A stretch of 51,502 bases of DNA from Bacteroidota bacterium (GTDB taxonomy: Bacteria > Bacteroidota > Ignavibacteria > UBA10030 > UBA6906): assembly GCA_017860635.1 (NCBI GenBank), contig JAGDMK010000002.1, forward strand, positions 1-51,502, in the 5' to 3' direction. Shown here piece after piece: positions 9,640 through 17,977 of this stretch. Under the pieces are notes generated by a model, which was given only the letters and a program-made list of their open reading frames with translations, had not been told where the DNA came from and did not search any database. The stretch's first letter is position 1; each line of letters begins with the position of its first letter. Both the position numbers and the translations under genes were made by a program.

Positions 9640-10938
9640 ATGAAATTTGTGAGCGTCACAGTACTGATGCTGTGCCTGATCGCCGGATGTGCGGACCAGG
9701 GGAAATCCCCGGACGGCGGCGGGGGTGCGGTCGAGTTGACCTACTGGCCTGCACCGAATCCGCAGGAGATCCAGCTGGCAGACACGCTGGTCCGGCGCTG
9801 GAACGCGCTGCATCCTGAATGCCTCGTGCGCATGCAGCCCATACCGGTCAGCCAGTCCACCGAAGAAGTGCTGCTGGCAGCCATCGCTGGAGGGACAACC
9901 CCGGACATCTGTTCGAACATTCAACCCGGTGCCCTGTATGATTTTGTCCGTGCCCGGGGTCTCCTGCCGCTCGACCAATTCCCCGGTTTCGATTCCATCG
10001 CTCTCGAGCGGGCAGGAGCAGAACTCCTGCAGACGTTCCGGAGTCCGGACGGTCACATCTATCAGCTACCGTGGAAGTCCAACCCTGTCATGATGTTCTA
10101 CAACAAGCGGCTGCTGCGGGAGGCGGGGATCGCAGGGCCGCCGCGCACGTTCAACGAATATCTTGCCGCGGGAAGACGCGTCACGAAGGATACCACCGGC
10201 GATGGGCAGACAGATATCTGGATGGGCGAACGGGACATCCGGCCGATCTGGTGGCAACGCCTTTTTGACTTCTACCCATTCTACATTGCTGCCTCATCAG
10301 GGCGCACGCTGTTTGCCAACGGCCAGCTTGCCCTCGATGAGCGTGCTGCAGCCGAAGTGCTGGCGTTCTTCCGCACCTGTTATGGTGAAGGCATTTATCC
10401 ACGGACCTTCTTCCAGGCCGGTGATCCGTTTCTGCTGGAGATGAAAGCGACGCACTTCTCCGGCCCGTGGGAAGTGGCCACCATCAGGAAGTTTGCGCCG
10501 ACCATGGACTACGGAGTTGCTCCGCTGCCGGTTCCGGATGATGTCACCGGACCTGTCTATACCTATGGTGACTTCAAAAACATCGCCATCTTCAGCACGT
10601 CACAGCATCCTGAAAAGGCATGGGAATTTGTCAGGTATCTTGTGCGTGCCGAACACGATCTGCTCCTCCTTCAGCTCTGTGACCAGATACCGGTACGCAC
10701 GGACCTTGTCACGAATCCCCTTTTTGCCGGATACTTCCGTGCAAACCCGGTGATGGCGGAGTTCGGCAGGCAGCTCCAGCATATTCGGGGCATTGATACC
10801 GCACCGGACCTGAAGGAAATCTTTGACACACTTTCGCAGATTTATGAAGCAAGCGCAGTGTACGGATCGACAGAACCGCAGGACGCCGTGCGCGAGATTG
10901 TCCGGCGGACGAACATCATTGTGGAGTGGAACCGGTGA
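9640..10938 (+). CDS. Sugar ABC transporter substrate-binding lipoprotein
   Basis: 432 residues. ATG 9640 has AGAGGG just upstream and yields a lipoprotein signal with lipobox LIAGC, so the protein is anchored by a lipidated Cys to a periplasm-facing membrane. The body matches family-1 extracellular solute-binding proteins (MalE-like): 'ELTYWPAPNPQE', 'GTTPDICSNIQPG', 'WKSNPVMMFYNKRLLREAGI', 'GDFKNIAIF' and 'HPEKAWEFVRYL'. Two MalFG-type permeases follow with overlapping ends, so it delivers an oligosaccharide to that importer. The open frame runs further upstream, but inside the preceding gene. The ligand is probably a mannooligosaccharide given the downstream enzymes (inference). Confidence 0.9.
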   Translation: MKFVSVTVLMLCLIAGCADQGKSPDGGGGAVELTYWPAPNPQEIQLADTLVRRWNALHPECLVRMQPIPVSQSTEEVLLAAIAGGTTPDICSNIQPGALYDFVRARGLLPLDQFPGFDSIALERAGAELLQTFRSPDGHIYQLPWKSNPVMMFYNKRLLREAGIAGPPRTFNEYLAAGRRVTKDTTGDGQTDIWMGERDIRPIWWQRLFDFYPFYIAASSGRTLFANGQLALDERAAAEVLAFFRTCYGEGIYPRTFFQAGDPFLLEMKATHFSGPWEVATIRKFAPTMDYGVAPLPVPDDVTGPVYTYGDFKNIAIFSTSQHPEKAWEFVRYLVRAEHDLLLLQLCDQIPVRTDLVTNPLFAGYFRANPVMAEFGRQLQHIRGIDTAPDLKEIFDTLSQIYEASAVYGSTEPQDAVREIVRRTNIIVEWNR

Positions 10939-11831
10939 ACGGACGTGCATCAGGATTGCGTGACAGGTTCCGCCGGAGCAATCGGAGTGCCTACGGCCTC
11001 GTGCTTCCGTATGTCATCTTCTTCCTTGCCTTCGTGGCGTATCCGCTGACCTTCTCGTTGCTCCTGGTCTTCCACCGGTGGAACATCGTCACGCCAATGG
11101 AATGGATTGGACTGAAGAACTTCACCCGGCTTCTGGAGGACCCGCTGTTCTACGCATCCCTGCTCAACACGCTGGTCTTCCTGCTTCTCCACATCCCGCT
11201 GCAGGTTGTTGTGGCACTCGGCTTTGCGCTTCTCCTCAATTCCCGGATCCCGGGACGGGGATTCTTCCGCGCCGTGTATTTCATGCCGGTAGTGGTCTCA
11301 GGCGTTGTGGTGACCATTCTGTGGCAGCAACTCTACTCGTTCGACAACGGGCTGCTGAACGGCATGCTGCGTGCTGTTGGGATTGGCCCGGTTCCGTGGC
11401 TTGTGGATCCGCGGATTGCCATGCCCGCCATTGCGCTGATGGCCACGTGGAAGAATGTCGGCATCTACATTGTCCTGTTCCTTGCAGGACTGCAAACTAT
11501 CCCGCGTGAGCTCTATGATGCCGCAAGTGTCGACGGTGCCACACCGGCGCGCCAGTTCCTGCACATCACGCTGCCAATGCTTAACCCGACCATGGTCGTG
11601 ATCGTCGTGCTCTCCACAATCGGAGGATTCTCACTGTTCATCGAACCGTACGTGCTGACCGGCGGCGGGCCGATGCAGAGCACGCTTTCAGGAATGTTGT
11701 ACATCTACAACCAGGGATTCTATTTCAATCATATGGGATATGCCGCGACGCTGGGCTTCGTCTATGCCATGATCATCCTCCTGATCGTGCTTCTCCAGAG
11801 GAGGCTCATCGGACGGGAGCAGACTGCATGA
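10935..11831 (+). CDS. Sugar ABC transporter permease (MalF type)
   Basis: 298 residues, six predicted membrane helices ('LVLPYVIFFLAFVAYPLTF', 'LNTLVFLLLHIPLQVVVAL' and so on). It carries the EAA-loop signature 'YDAASVDGATPARQFLHITL', which docks onto the ABC ATPase. GTG 10935 overlaps the upstream stop by 4 bases (GTGA) and has GGAG eight bases before it, so it is preferred over GTG 10926. It forms the membrane channel together with the next gene. No ATPase gene is present in the window; a shared MsmX/UgpC-type ATPase elsewhere is expected, as in many sugar importers. Confidence 0.9.
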   Translation: MNGRASGLRDRFRRSNRSAYGLVLPYVIFFLAFVAYPLTFSLLLVFHRWNIVTPMEWIGLKNFTRLLEDPLFYASLLNTLVFLLLHIPLQVVVALGFALLLNSRIPGRGFFRAVYFMPVVVSGVVVTILWQQLYSFDNGLLNGMLRAVGIGPVPWLVDPRIAMPAIALMATWKNVGIYIVLFLAGLQTIPRELYDAASVDGATPARQFLHITLPMLNPTMVVIVVLSTIGGFSLFIEPYVLTGGGPMQSTLSGMLYIYNQGFYFNHMGYAATLGFVYAMIILLIVLLQRRLIGREQTA

Positions 11832-12637
11832 AGACGTTCTTCCGGTACATCATCTTGCTGGTCGGTGCAGTGATCTTCGCCTATCCGTTTCTCTGGATGA
11901 TTGCGGGATCGTTCAAGCCCGAACTGGAGATACGCGGATTCGGCCTCTGGTCTGAACAGTTCTCGCTGCACAGCTATCACACTGTGCTGACCAAGATTCC
12001 CATCGGCCGCGCGTTGCTCAACAGTCTGATCGTGTCAGGAGCCACCACTGCGTCGGTGATTCTTTTTGGCTCCATGGTCGGGTATGCGCTTTCAAGACTT
12101 ACGTTCGTCGGTGGAAAGGCCCTGTACACGCTCATCCTTATCACGATGATGATACCGTTCCAGATTGTCCTGATTCCTCAGTACATCCTCATGGTGAAGC
12201 TCGGGTGGACAGATTCATACCTGGGCCTGGTTGCACCGACGATGATGAGCGCGTTCAGCATCATTCTGTTCCGGCAGTTCTTTATGGCAATACCGCAGGG
12301 CTTGATCGACGCGGCCCGGCTTGACGGGGCCTCAGATCTGACAATCCTCTTCCGCGTCATCTGGCCCCTCTCGCGGCCGGTGATGGTTACCGTGGCCATC
12401 CTGACATTTATGACCAGCTGGAATGAAGTCCTCTGGCCGCTGCTCGTGGTGCGGGAACGTTCTCTGATGACTATGCCCCAGATCGTGACGATCTTCACCA
12501 CTGGCGGGGAGGCCGAAGCGCAGCTCGGTTCGCTCCTCGCGGCTGCAACACTGCTGGCGCTGCCGATAATCGTCGCGTATGCATTCTTCCAGAAGTACTT
12601 CATTGAGAGCATGGCCACGACCGGCTTGAAAGGCTGA
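11828..12637 (+). CDS. Sugar ABC transporter permease (MalG type)
   Basis: 269 residues with six predicted membrane helices and the EAA loop 'IDAARLDGASDLTILFRVIW'. The C-terminal end 'YFIESMATTGLKG' is typical of MalG-like subunits ('GL.AGAVKG'). ATG 11828 overlaps the stop of the MalF-type gene by 4 bases (ATGA), indicating translational coupling and equal subunit production. It pairs with the preceding permease and the lipoprotein as a CUT1-type carbohydrate importer. Confidence 0.92.
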   Translation: MKTFFRYIILLVGAVIFAYPFLWMIAGSFKPELEIRGFGLWSEQFSLHSYHTVLTKIPIGRALLNSLIVSGATTASVILFGSMVGYALSRLTFVGGKALYTLILITMMIPFQIVLIPQYILMVKLGWTDSYLGLVAPTMMSAFSIILFRQFFMAIPQGLIDAARLDGASDLTILFRVIWPLSRPVMVTVAILTFMTSWNEVLWPLLVVRERSLMTMPQIVTIFTTGGEAEAQLGSLLAAATLLALPIIVAYAFFQKYFIESMATTGLKG

Positions 12638-12639
12638 CC

Positions 12640-15201
12640 ATGACACGGGTATTCGGGTGTACGCTGCTGATCCTCTTCTGTGCCTGGCAGGCTGCCGGAC
12701 AATCCCCGTACGGCTGGGAGGAAGGCTGCGCCGTGCGGTTTGCCGGCAGGTACGGGCAGGTCGAAGCCGGCGGTCCCCTCGCCGGAATCGAATGTCACGA
12801 CAGCCGGCCGCTACTGTCACGTGTGAGTCTCTATGCTCCCGTTGCGAACAGCATCGATCTGAGCACGGACTATTGGAAACGCGGCGACTCGCGACCCTTC
12901 GTTGTTGGCGTCAGGCTGGACCAGCAACAGAAGCGGTGGCTGGGGAAGGAGCCCTGGGAGTACGTGGCATCGCCGCATGCCGTGCGTTTTGAGAGAACGG
13001 AAGGCGATCTCAGGTACACGATCCGGTACGACTTCGGCAGCCGGCTGGCAGCCGTGGTCATGACGATCGGCGTTGTGAACACCGGGAGCGCACCACACCA
13101 CCTGGAAATGTATACGCATATGAGTCTGGTGCTCCGCTCCTGCCAGACCTATGCAAGAATTGCGGCGGCACAAACACAGTTCGACCGCCGCCACCATGCC
13201 ATCCTCGGGTTGTTCGATGATCCGCGCGTCGCACGGGCTGCTGTGATCGTGCAGAATGCCGGGCTTGCCCCGTCGGCCTGGACGTCAAGCGGCGAGGAGC
13301 TTGGGGTGCAGGATTCCGGCTGGTCAAACTGGATCGAACGCGAAGACGCTCCTGCCTCCACGCTGTTGCGGTCAGCGAAAAGCCGGCACCCTGTGGCCGC
13401 GTTCACATATCGCTTCTCGATTCCTCCGAGAGATTCGACCGCAATTGTTCAACTCGTGAGCAGCGTTCCCGGGAAGGATGCGGAAAAGGCGATTGTCAGC
13501 GCCGCGAAAGACTGGAGGAAAGATGTTGCCCTCTACAGGACGGCCGTGCGCCAGGCGGCGTACGGCGGTGCGGGCTTCCAATCCGGTCATGCATGGACCG
13601 ACAGCTCGGTTGCCTATTCCCGCGCACTTCTCGAGGCCAATCAGCACTACCTCAACGGTGCAATTGTCCCTATGCCCTGTCCGGCCGAGTACAATTTCTT
13701 CTTCACACACGATGTATTATTGACCTGTCTCTCGGCGATTGCGTTCGATCCCGGTCGCGTAAGGCGGGATCTGCTCTCTATTGCCGGCCATGCGAAGGGG
13801 AGAGTGATCCCGCATGCATATTACTGGAAGGACGACGGGTTCAAGACAGAATACTGCAGCCCCGGCAACTGGAACAACATGTGGTTTATCCTCGCAACCG
13901 CCAGTTATCTCCGTCACACCATGGACACAACAGCAGTCCAGCGCCTGTACCCGCTGCTTACAAAGAGTCTGGAGCAGACGCTGTCCAGACGATCGGGGAA
14001 TGTCATGCACGGCACCGAGCCGGACTGGTGGGACTTCGGACATGCCGTCGGTGCACGCGCCTATCTGACCGTTCTGACGATCAGGGCGCTGGAGGAATAT
14101 GTGTTCGTCTCTGCGTGGCTGCGGAAGAACCTTCCCCGGCTGGGAGGCTACGAGGCCATGGCCTCCGGGTTGCGCGACGGGCTTATGACGGATCTGTGGG
14201 ATGAGTCCTCCGGCTACCTTCTGAACACAATCGGACCGGAGCGTGACCGGCACATCTACATGGGAGCGTTGCTGGCGGCGGTCTTTGGCCAACTTCCAGA
14301 TGCGAATGCACAGCGGCTTGTGGCCACAGCCAGGACTATGCTGGTGGACTCCGGCATTGGCATTCGTACCGTTTCCCCTGCGGATTTCCACACCGATTCC
14401 GTGAAGAGTCTGTACAAAGTGAAAGGGAACGAAGCGGGGAATCCATTCACGTACGCGAACGGAGGCGTGTGGTACCTCGGCAACGCCTGGTATGCCCGGG
14501 CTCTCAGGTCGACCGGCGATGCCGAAGGGTCATTTGACTTCTTCGCGCGGACGATGACCGTGGACGGTATCGTGCAGAGTCCCTGCGGGCAACCCGCATT
14601 GTACGAATACCGGTACGCGAATCCGGATGCGGCAAATCATGGATGGATTGACAAGCCGACCATGATGTGGTCAGCGGGCTTCTGTATCGGCACCGCATAT
14701 CTGCTCGCGGGCCTGGAGGATAACATCTGGAACGTGACAGCAGCTGGCAAAGCTGCGAGGGCTCTGGAACATGTGCGATGCACGTATGCCTTCGGCGGCC
14801 GCAAGTCAGTGGAACGGCGGGGCAGTGGTCCCATGCTGATACGCATGCTGGCCGATGCAAAGGAAATCCCGTCGCGCATCCTTCCGCTCGACGCCAGAGG
14901 CGCAACGTCTCTCACCGTCGATATGGGAGCCATCCGGCATCCGTTTCTGGACAGCGTGAATGCGATACTTCACGCTGCTTCGCTCGATCCGGATGCGAAA
15001 GTCCTGCGGTTTGTACTTTCATCCTTCGACGACCACCTGACAACGGTGAAAGTGATCACCCCCTGGCTTGCACGGTCCGTCACCATCAACGGTGGGGCGT
15101 GGAAGGACTGGGCTGTGACTTCAACACCCACAGGGACTCTCGTGGTGACAGTCCGGTACGGGGCTTCCGAAGGCGCAGATACTGTTGAGATTCGTTTCTG
15201 A
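12640..15201 (+). CDS. Secreted (alpha/alpha)-barrel glycosidase-like protein
   Basis: 853 residues with a signal peptide ending 'AWQAAGQ'; it starts two bases after the permease stop with GAAAGG upstream. The first 270 residues are beta-rich, like the N-terminal domain of GH63/GH94/GH15-type enzymes. The C-terminal 400 residues look like a six-hairpin helical barrel: 'HDVLLTCLSAIAFDPGRVRRDLL', 'NWNNMWFILATASYLRHT', 'GTEPDWWDFGHAVGARAYL', 'ANGGVWYLGNAWYARAL'. Acidic residues in 'GTEPDWWDF' and 'LWDESSGYL' are candidate catalytic or sugar-contact residues. It probably trims oligosaccharides in the periplasm before ABC import. The exact GH family could not be fixed by eye; GH63-, GH94- or amylo-glucosidase-like assignments are all possible. 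Confidence 0.55.
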   Translation: MTRVFGCTLLILFCAWQAAGQSPYGWEEGCAVRFAGRYGQVEAGGPLAGIECHDSRPLLSRVSLYAPVANSIDLSTDYWKRGDSRPFVVGVRLDQQQKRWLGKEPWEYVASPHAVRFERTEGDLRYTIRYDFGSRLAAVVMTIGVVNTGSAPHHLEMYTHMSLVLRSCQTYARIAAAQTQFDRRHHAILGLFDDPRVARAAVIVQNAGLAPSAWTSSGEELGVQDSGWSNWIEREDAPASTLLRSAKSRHPVAAFTYRFSIPPRDSTAIVQLVSSVPGKDAEKAIVSAAKDWRKDVALYRTAVRQAAYGGAGFQSGHAWTDSSVAYSRALLEANQHYLNGAIVPMPCPAEYNFFFTHDVLLTCLSAIAFDPGRVRRDLLSIAGHAKGRVIPHAYYWKDDGFKTEYCSPGNWNNMWFILATASYLRHTMDTTAVQRLYPLLTKSLEQTLSRRSGNVMHGTEPDWWDFGHAVGARAYLTVLTIRALEEYVFVSAWLRKNLPRLGGYEAMASGLRDGLMTDLWDESSGYLLNTIGPERDRHIYMGALLAAVFGQLPDANAQRLVATARTMLVDSGIGIRTVSPADFHTDSVKSLYKVKGNEAGNPFTYANGGVWYLGNAWYARALRSTGDAEGSFDFFARTMTVDGIVQSPCGQPALYEYRYANPDAANHGWIDKPTMMWSAGFCIGTAYLLAGLEDNIWNVTAAGKAARALEHVRCTYAFGGRKSVERRGSGPMLIRMLADAKEIPSRILPLDARGATSLTVDMGAIRHPFLDSVNAILHAASLDPDAKVLRFVLSSFDDHLTTVKVITPWLARSVTINGGAWKDWAVTSTPTGTLVVTVRYGASEGADTVEIRF

Positions 15202-15392
15202 GCAACCCATGTTCCGGAACGCCCGCTGTTGCGGCAGGCGATCCGGTGCAGGGCTCATGGCGGCCATGAAAGACGTCTGAGACCTGGGAGGACGTTCTCC
15301 GGAAGTGTGCGTGTACAGGTTTCGTCGCAGATGAATTCGCCGGCGCGGGACAGCCGGGTGAGGGCCAACACTAGCAGGAGGGTTCGCATCTC

Positions 15393-16403
15393 ATGAAGGC
15401 AGCTCTCTACAGAGGCCGGCATATTCTGGATGTCGTCACGCACGACCTCCGTCCGTTGCGGGTGGATGAAGTGCTCATCGATGTCGAGGCATGCGGTGTT
15501 TGCGGAACAGATGTGCATATCGTGGAAGGCACGTCGCGCTCAAACCCTCCGGTGGTACTGGGACACGAGTATGCCGGCAGGATTGTTGACAGAGGCAGGA
15601 ATGTCTCATCGCACACGGAAGGCGAGCGGGTTGCGGTCGATCCCAACATCGCCTGCGGAGAATGTGCCTACTGTAGAAAAGGACTTGTCCACCTTTGTTC
15701 CTCGCTGCGCGCGCTCGGAGTGGACATTGACGGGGGAATGGCGGAATACAGCATTGTGCCGGCGGCGCAGTGCTACACATTGGGAGAGGAGATAGCGCCC
15801 GAGGTCTGTGCCTTTGTTGAACCGGTCTCGTGCGCGGTTCATGGCATCGACAAAGCGCGGATAGCAACCGGCGACGCGGTCGTCATCATCGGGGGTGGGC
15901 CAATCGGCCAGATCATGCTGCAGCTGGCCCGCGTAGCGGGAGCGGCATTTACCACACTGGTCGAGCCGGTCGCTGAGAAGCGAGCGCTTGCGGCAGCAAG
16001 CGGAGCTTCCCGGGTTATCGATCCGAGGGAGGTGGACGTCGCAGAGGCAGTACAGGGAGATCTTCCGGAAGGTGCGGATGTCGTCATTGAGTGTGCAGGT
16101 CTCCCGGCAACGGCGGAACTGGCTCTGAAGCTCGCCCGCAGGGGCGGAACCGTGGAATTTTTCGGCGTATGTCCCCTGGGAAGCACTCTCCCGCTGGAAC
16201 CGAACCAGGTGTATTTCAAAGAGCTTACCATCGTGGGTTCCTATATCAATCCGCACACATTCAGCCGTGCCATCGCGCTTCTTCAACAGGGAAGGGTGAC
16301 GGTGAAGGACTTCTCCATGGCCCGTTTTCCCGTGGATGGTGTGCACGAAGCCCTCCGGCATCACCGGGAAAGTCTGTCATTAAAAAGCATCATCATTCCT
16401 TGA
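15393..16403 (+). CDS. Zinc-dependent sugar/polyol dehydrogenase (MDR family)
   Basis: 336 residues of the medium-chain dehydrogenase family. Catalytic zinc ligands appear as C37 (GVCGTD) and H58-E59 (LGHEYAG). Structural zinc is held by the cluster C88, C91, C94, C102 (CGECAYCRKGLVHLC). The Rossmann motif is 'VVIIGGGPIGQIMLQLA' near residue 160. It resembles sorbitol/threonine dehydrogenases and 2,3-butanediol dehydrogenases, oxidising a sugar alcohol or keto-sugar with NAD(P). GGAGGG lies about 11 bases before ATG 15393. It is separated from the glycosidase gene by 190 bp without recognisable features, so it may have its own promoter. The substrate is unknown. Confidence 0.85.
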   Translation: MKAALYRGRHILDVVTHDLRPLRVDEVLIDVEACGVCGTDVHIVEGTSRSNPPVVLGHEYAGRIVDRGRNVSSHTEGERVAVDPNIACGECAYCRKGLVHLCSSLRALGVDIDGGMAEYSIVPAAQCYTLGEEIAPEVCAFVEPVSCAVHGIDKARIATGDAVVIIGGGPIGQIMLQLARVAGAAFTTLVEPVAEKRALAAASGASRVIDPREVDVAEAVQGDLPEGADVVIECAGLPATAELALKLARRGGTVEFFGVCPLGSTLPLEPNQVYFKELTIVGSYINPHTFSRAIALLQQGRVTVKDFSMARFPVDGVHEALRHHRESLSLKSIIIP

Positions 16404-16561
16404 ATGCCCGCGTGAAAACACCATCAGGCGATACATCGGGGGCGAATGAGCTTGTCCCAAGGACTTCAAATGCCCACCGTCTGCGGAACCAGCCCGTCCG
16501 CCGGATGCCATGCCTGAACGGAAATCGCCAGCGTTGGCGTTCCACCTGGAGGCAGTGTTCC

Positions 16562-17977
16562 GTGCCGTGGTCGTTCTTCCATTGGCAGCGGTGTCTCGTC
16601 ATGCTTGCGGTCCTCGGTCTTGTCTTCATACCTCTGTCATGCCGGAACCAGCCACAGGGATCTTTGGTGAACTTTGGCCATCTGGAGCATCTTTCAGAAC
16701 AGATCACGGTGGGCGCTGACACCGTCGACATCGTCCATGTCTATGCAAACTATCCAGACTACAACTGGGTGAGCGCAAAGGAATCAGGCCCGGAAGGAAT
16801 TGCCTGCGTGGACGACGCGGGAAGGGCCGCGACTGTGTACCTGCGGGATTTTGAGCTCAATCACCGGGAGAGCAGTCTGGATCATGCACGCCGGCTGCTC
16901 GGGTTTGTGCTTGCCATGCAGGACAGCGATGGCCAGTTCTACAACTTCATCCTCGAGGACCATACCATCAACAGGGACGGGAAGACCAGCTTCAAGTCGT
17001 TCGGCTGGTGGGCTGCCCGAGGCATATGGAGCCTCGGTCACGGGTATCGCATCTTCAGAGAAATCGACACTCTGTTTGCGCGCCGTCTCGGCCTCGCCGT
17101 AGAGCGGTCTCTCCCGCTTGTCTATGCGCTGATGATGAACTACGGGCAGACGGAACGGGAGGGGGGATTCACTTTCCCACGCTGGCTCCTGTACGAATCC
17201 GCTGCGGATGCAACATCGGAACTGTTGCTTGGCCTCCTGGAGTACTGGCGTGCTGAGCCGTCCGATTCGCTGCGGATCGCAATCAGGACCATTGCAGAGG
17301 GACTTGTGCTGATGCAGGATGGCGATATCGGGGCGTTCCCCTTTGGCCTCCATCGATCGTGGCGGACGCAATGGCATCTCTGGGGGAATAGCCAGACCCA
17401 GGCCCTTGCGATGGCCGGGAAGCTGCTGGGGGACACTGCAATGATCTCATCCGCCCGGCGTGAAGCGGATGGTTTCTATACCAGACTACTTGGTGAAGGG
17501 CTGTTCAAGGAGATGGACCTGCGCACGCCCGACGAGCGCAGAGAGTTCGAGCAGATTGCGTATGGCATACGTCCCATGGCTGTGGGACTTATCAGGTTGT
17601 ACGAAGCTACCGGCAACTCCGACTATCTCCGCCTCGCGGGAATAAGTGCGTCGTGGTTGTTCGGGAACAATGCGGCCGGCGCAACGATGTACGATTCTGC
17701 AACGGGCCGGTGCTACGATGGCATTCGGGACAGCGCCACGATAAACCGAAATTCTGGAGCGGAGTCTACAATTGAAGCGCTCGGCACGCTTGTGGAGCTC
17801 GAAGCGTATCCCGAGGCCATGGGCTATGCTCACTGCAGGCGGGTGGGCGGGGCCTCGGTGCTGCCGCTTGGCACCCACGTGTTTGAACTGCCCGGCGGGA
17901 AACGTGTTGCGCTTCACATCGATGCGCAGCAACGCAGGTTCTGGTTCGAAGAGCGACAGGTGAAGGGCGACAGATGA
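16562..17977 (+). CDS. Exported helical-barrel (six-hairpin) glycosidase-like protein
   Basis: About 471 residues from GTG 16562, chosen because GGAGG lies nine bases upstream and a hydrophobic signal follows ('MLAVLGLVFIPLSC', possibly a lipoprotein signal). The open frame extends to 16091, but only by overlapping the dehydrogenase; ATG 16505 and 16601 are alternatives. The mature part is almost entirely helical with repeated hairpins: 'LDHARRLLGFVLAMQDSDGQFYNFI', 'FGWWAARGIWSLGHGYRIF', 'WHLWGNSQTQALAMAGKLLGD', 'GAESTIEALGTLVELE'. This is the pattern of (alpha/alpha)6-barrel glycan-active proteins, but the family is not identified. Its stop overlaps the next start by 4 bases (ATGA), so the two are coupled and may act together. 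Confidence 0.55.
   Translation: MPWSFFHWQRCLVMLAVLGLVFIPLSCRNQPQGSLVNFGHLEHLSEQITVGADTVDIVHVYANYPDYNWVSAKESGPEGIACVDDAGRAATVYLRDFELNHRESSLDHARRLLGFVLAMQDSDGQFYNFILEDHTINRDGKTSFKSFGWWAARGIWSLGHGYRIFREIDTLFARRLGLAVERSLPLVYALMMNYGQTEREGGFTFPRWLLYESAADATSELLLGLLEYWRAEPSDSLRIAIRTIAEGLVLMQDGDIGAFPFGLHRSWRTQWHLWGNSQTQALAMAGKLLGDTAMISSARREADGFYTRLLGEGLFKEMDLRTPDERREFEQIAYGIRPMAVGLIRLYEATGNSDYLRLAGISASWLFGNNAAGATMYDSATGRCYDGIRDSATINRNSGAESTIEALGTLVELEAYPEAMGYAHCRRVGGASVLPLGTHVFELPGGKRVALHIDAQQRRFWFEERQVKGDR

Noticed and set aside
16091-16561. A longer N-terminus for the helical-barrel gene
   Set aside because: It would overlap over 300 bases of the dehydrogenase gene, has no protein pattern, and a good ribosome site plus signal sequence occur at 16548-16562.
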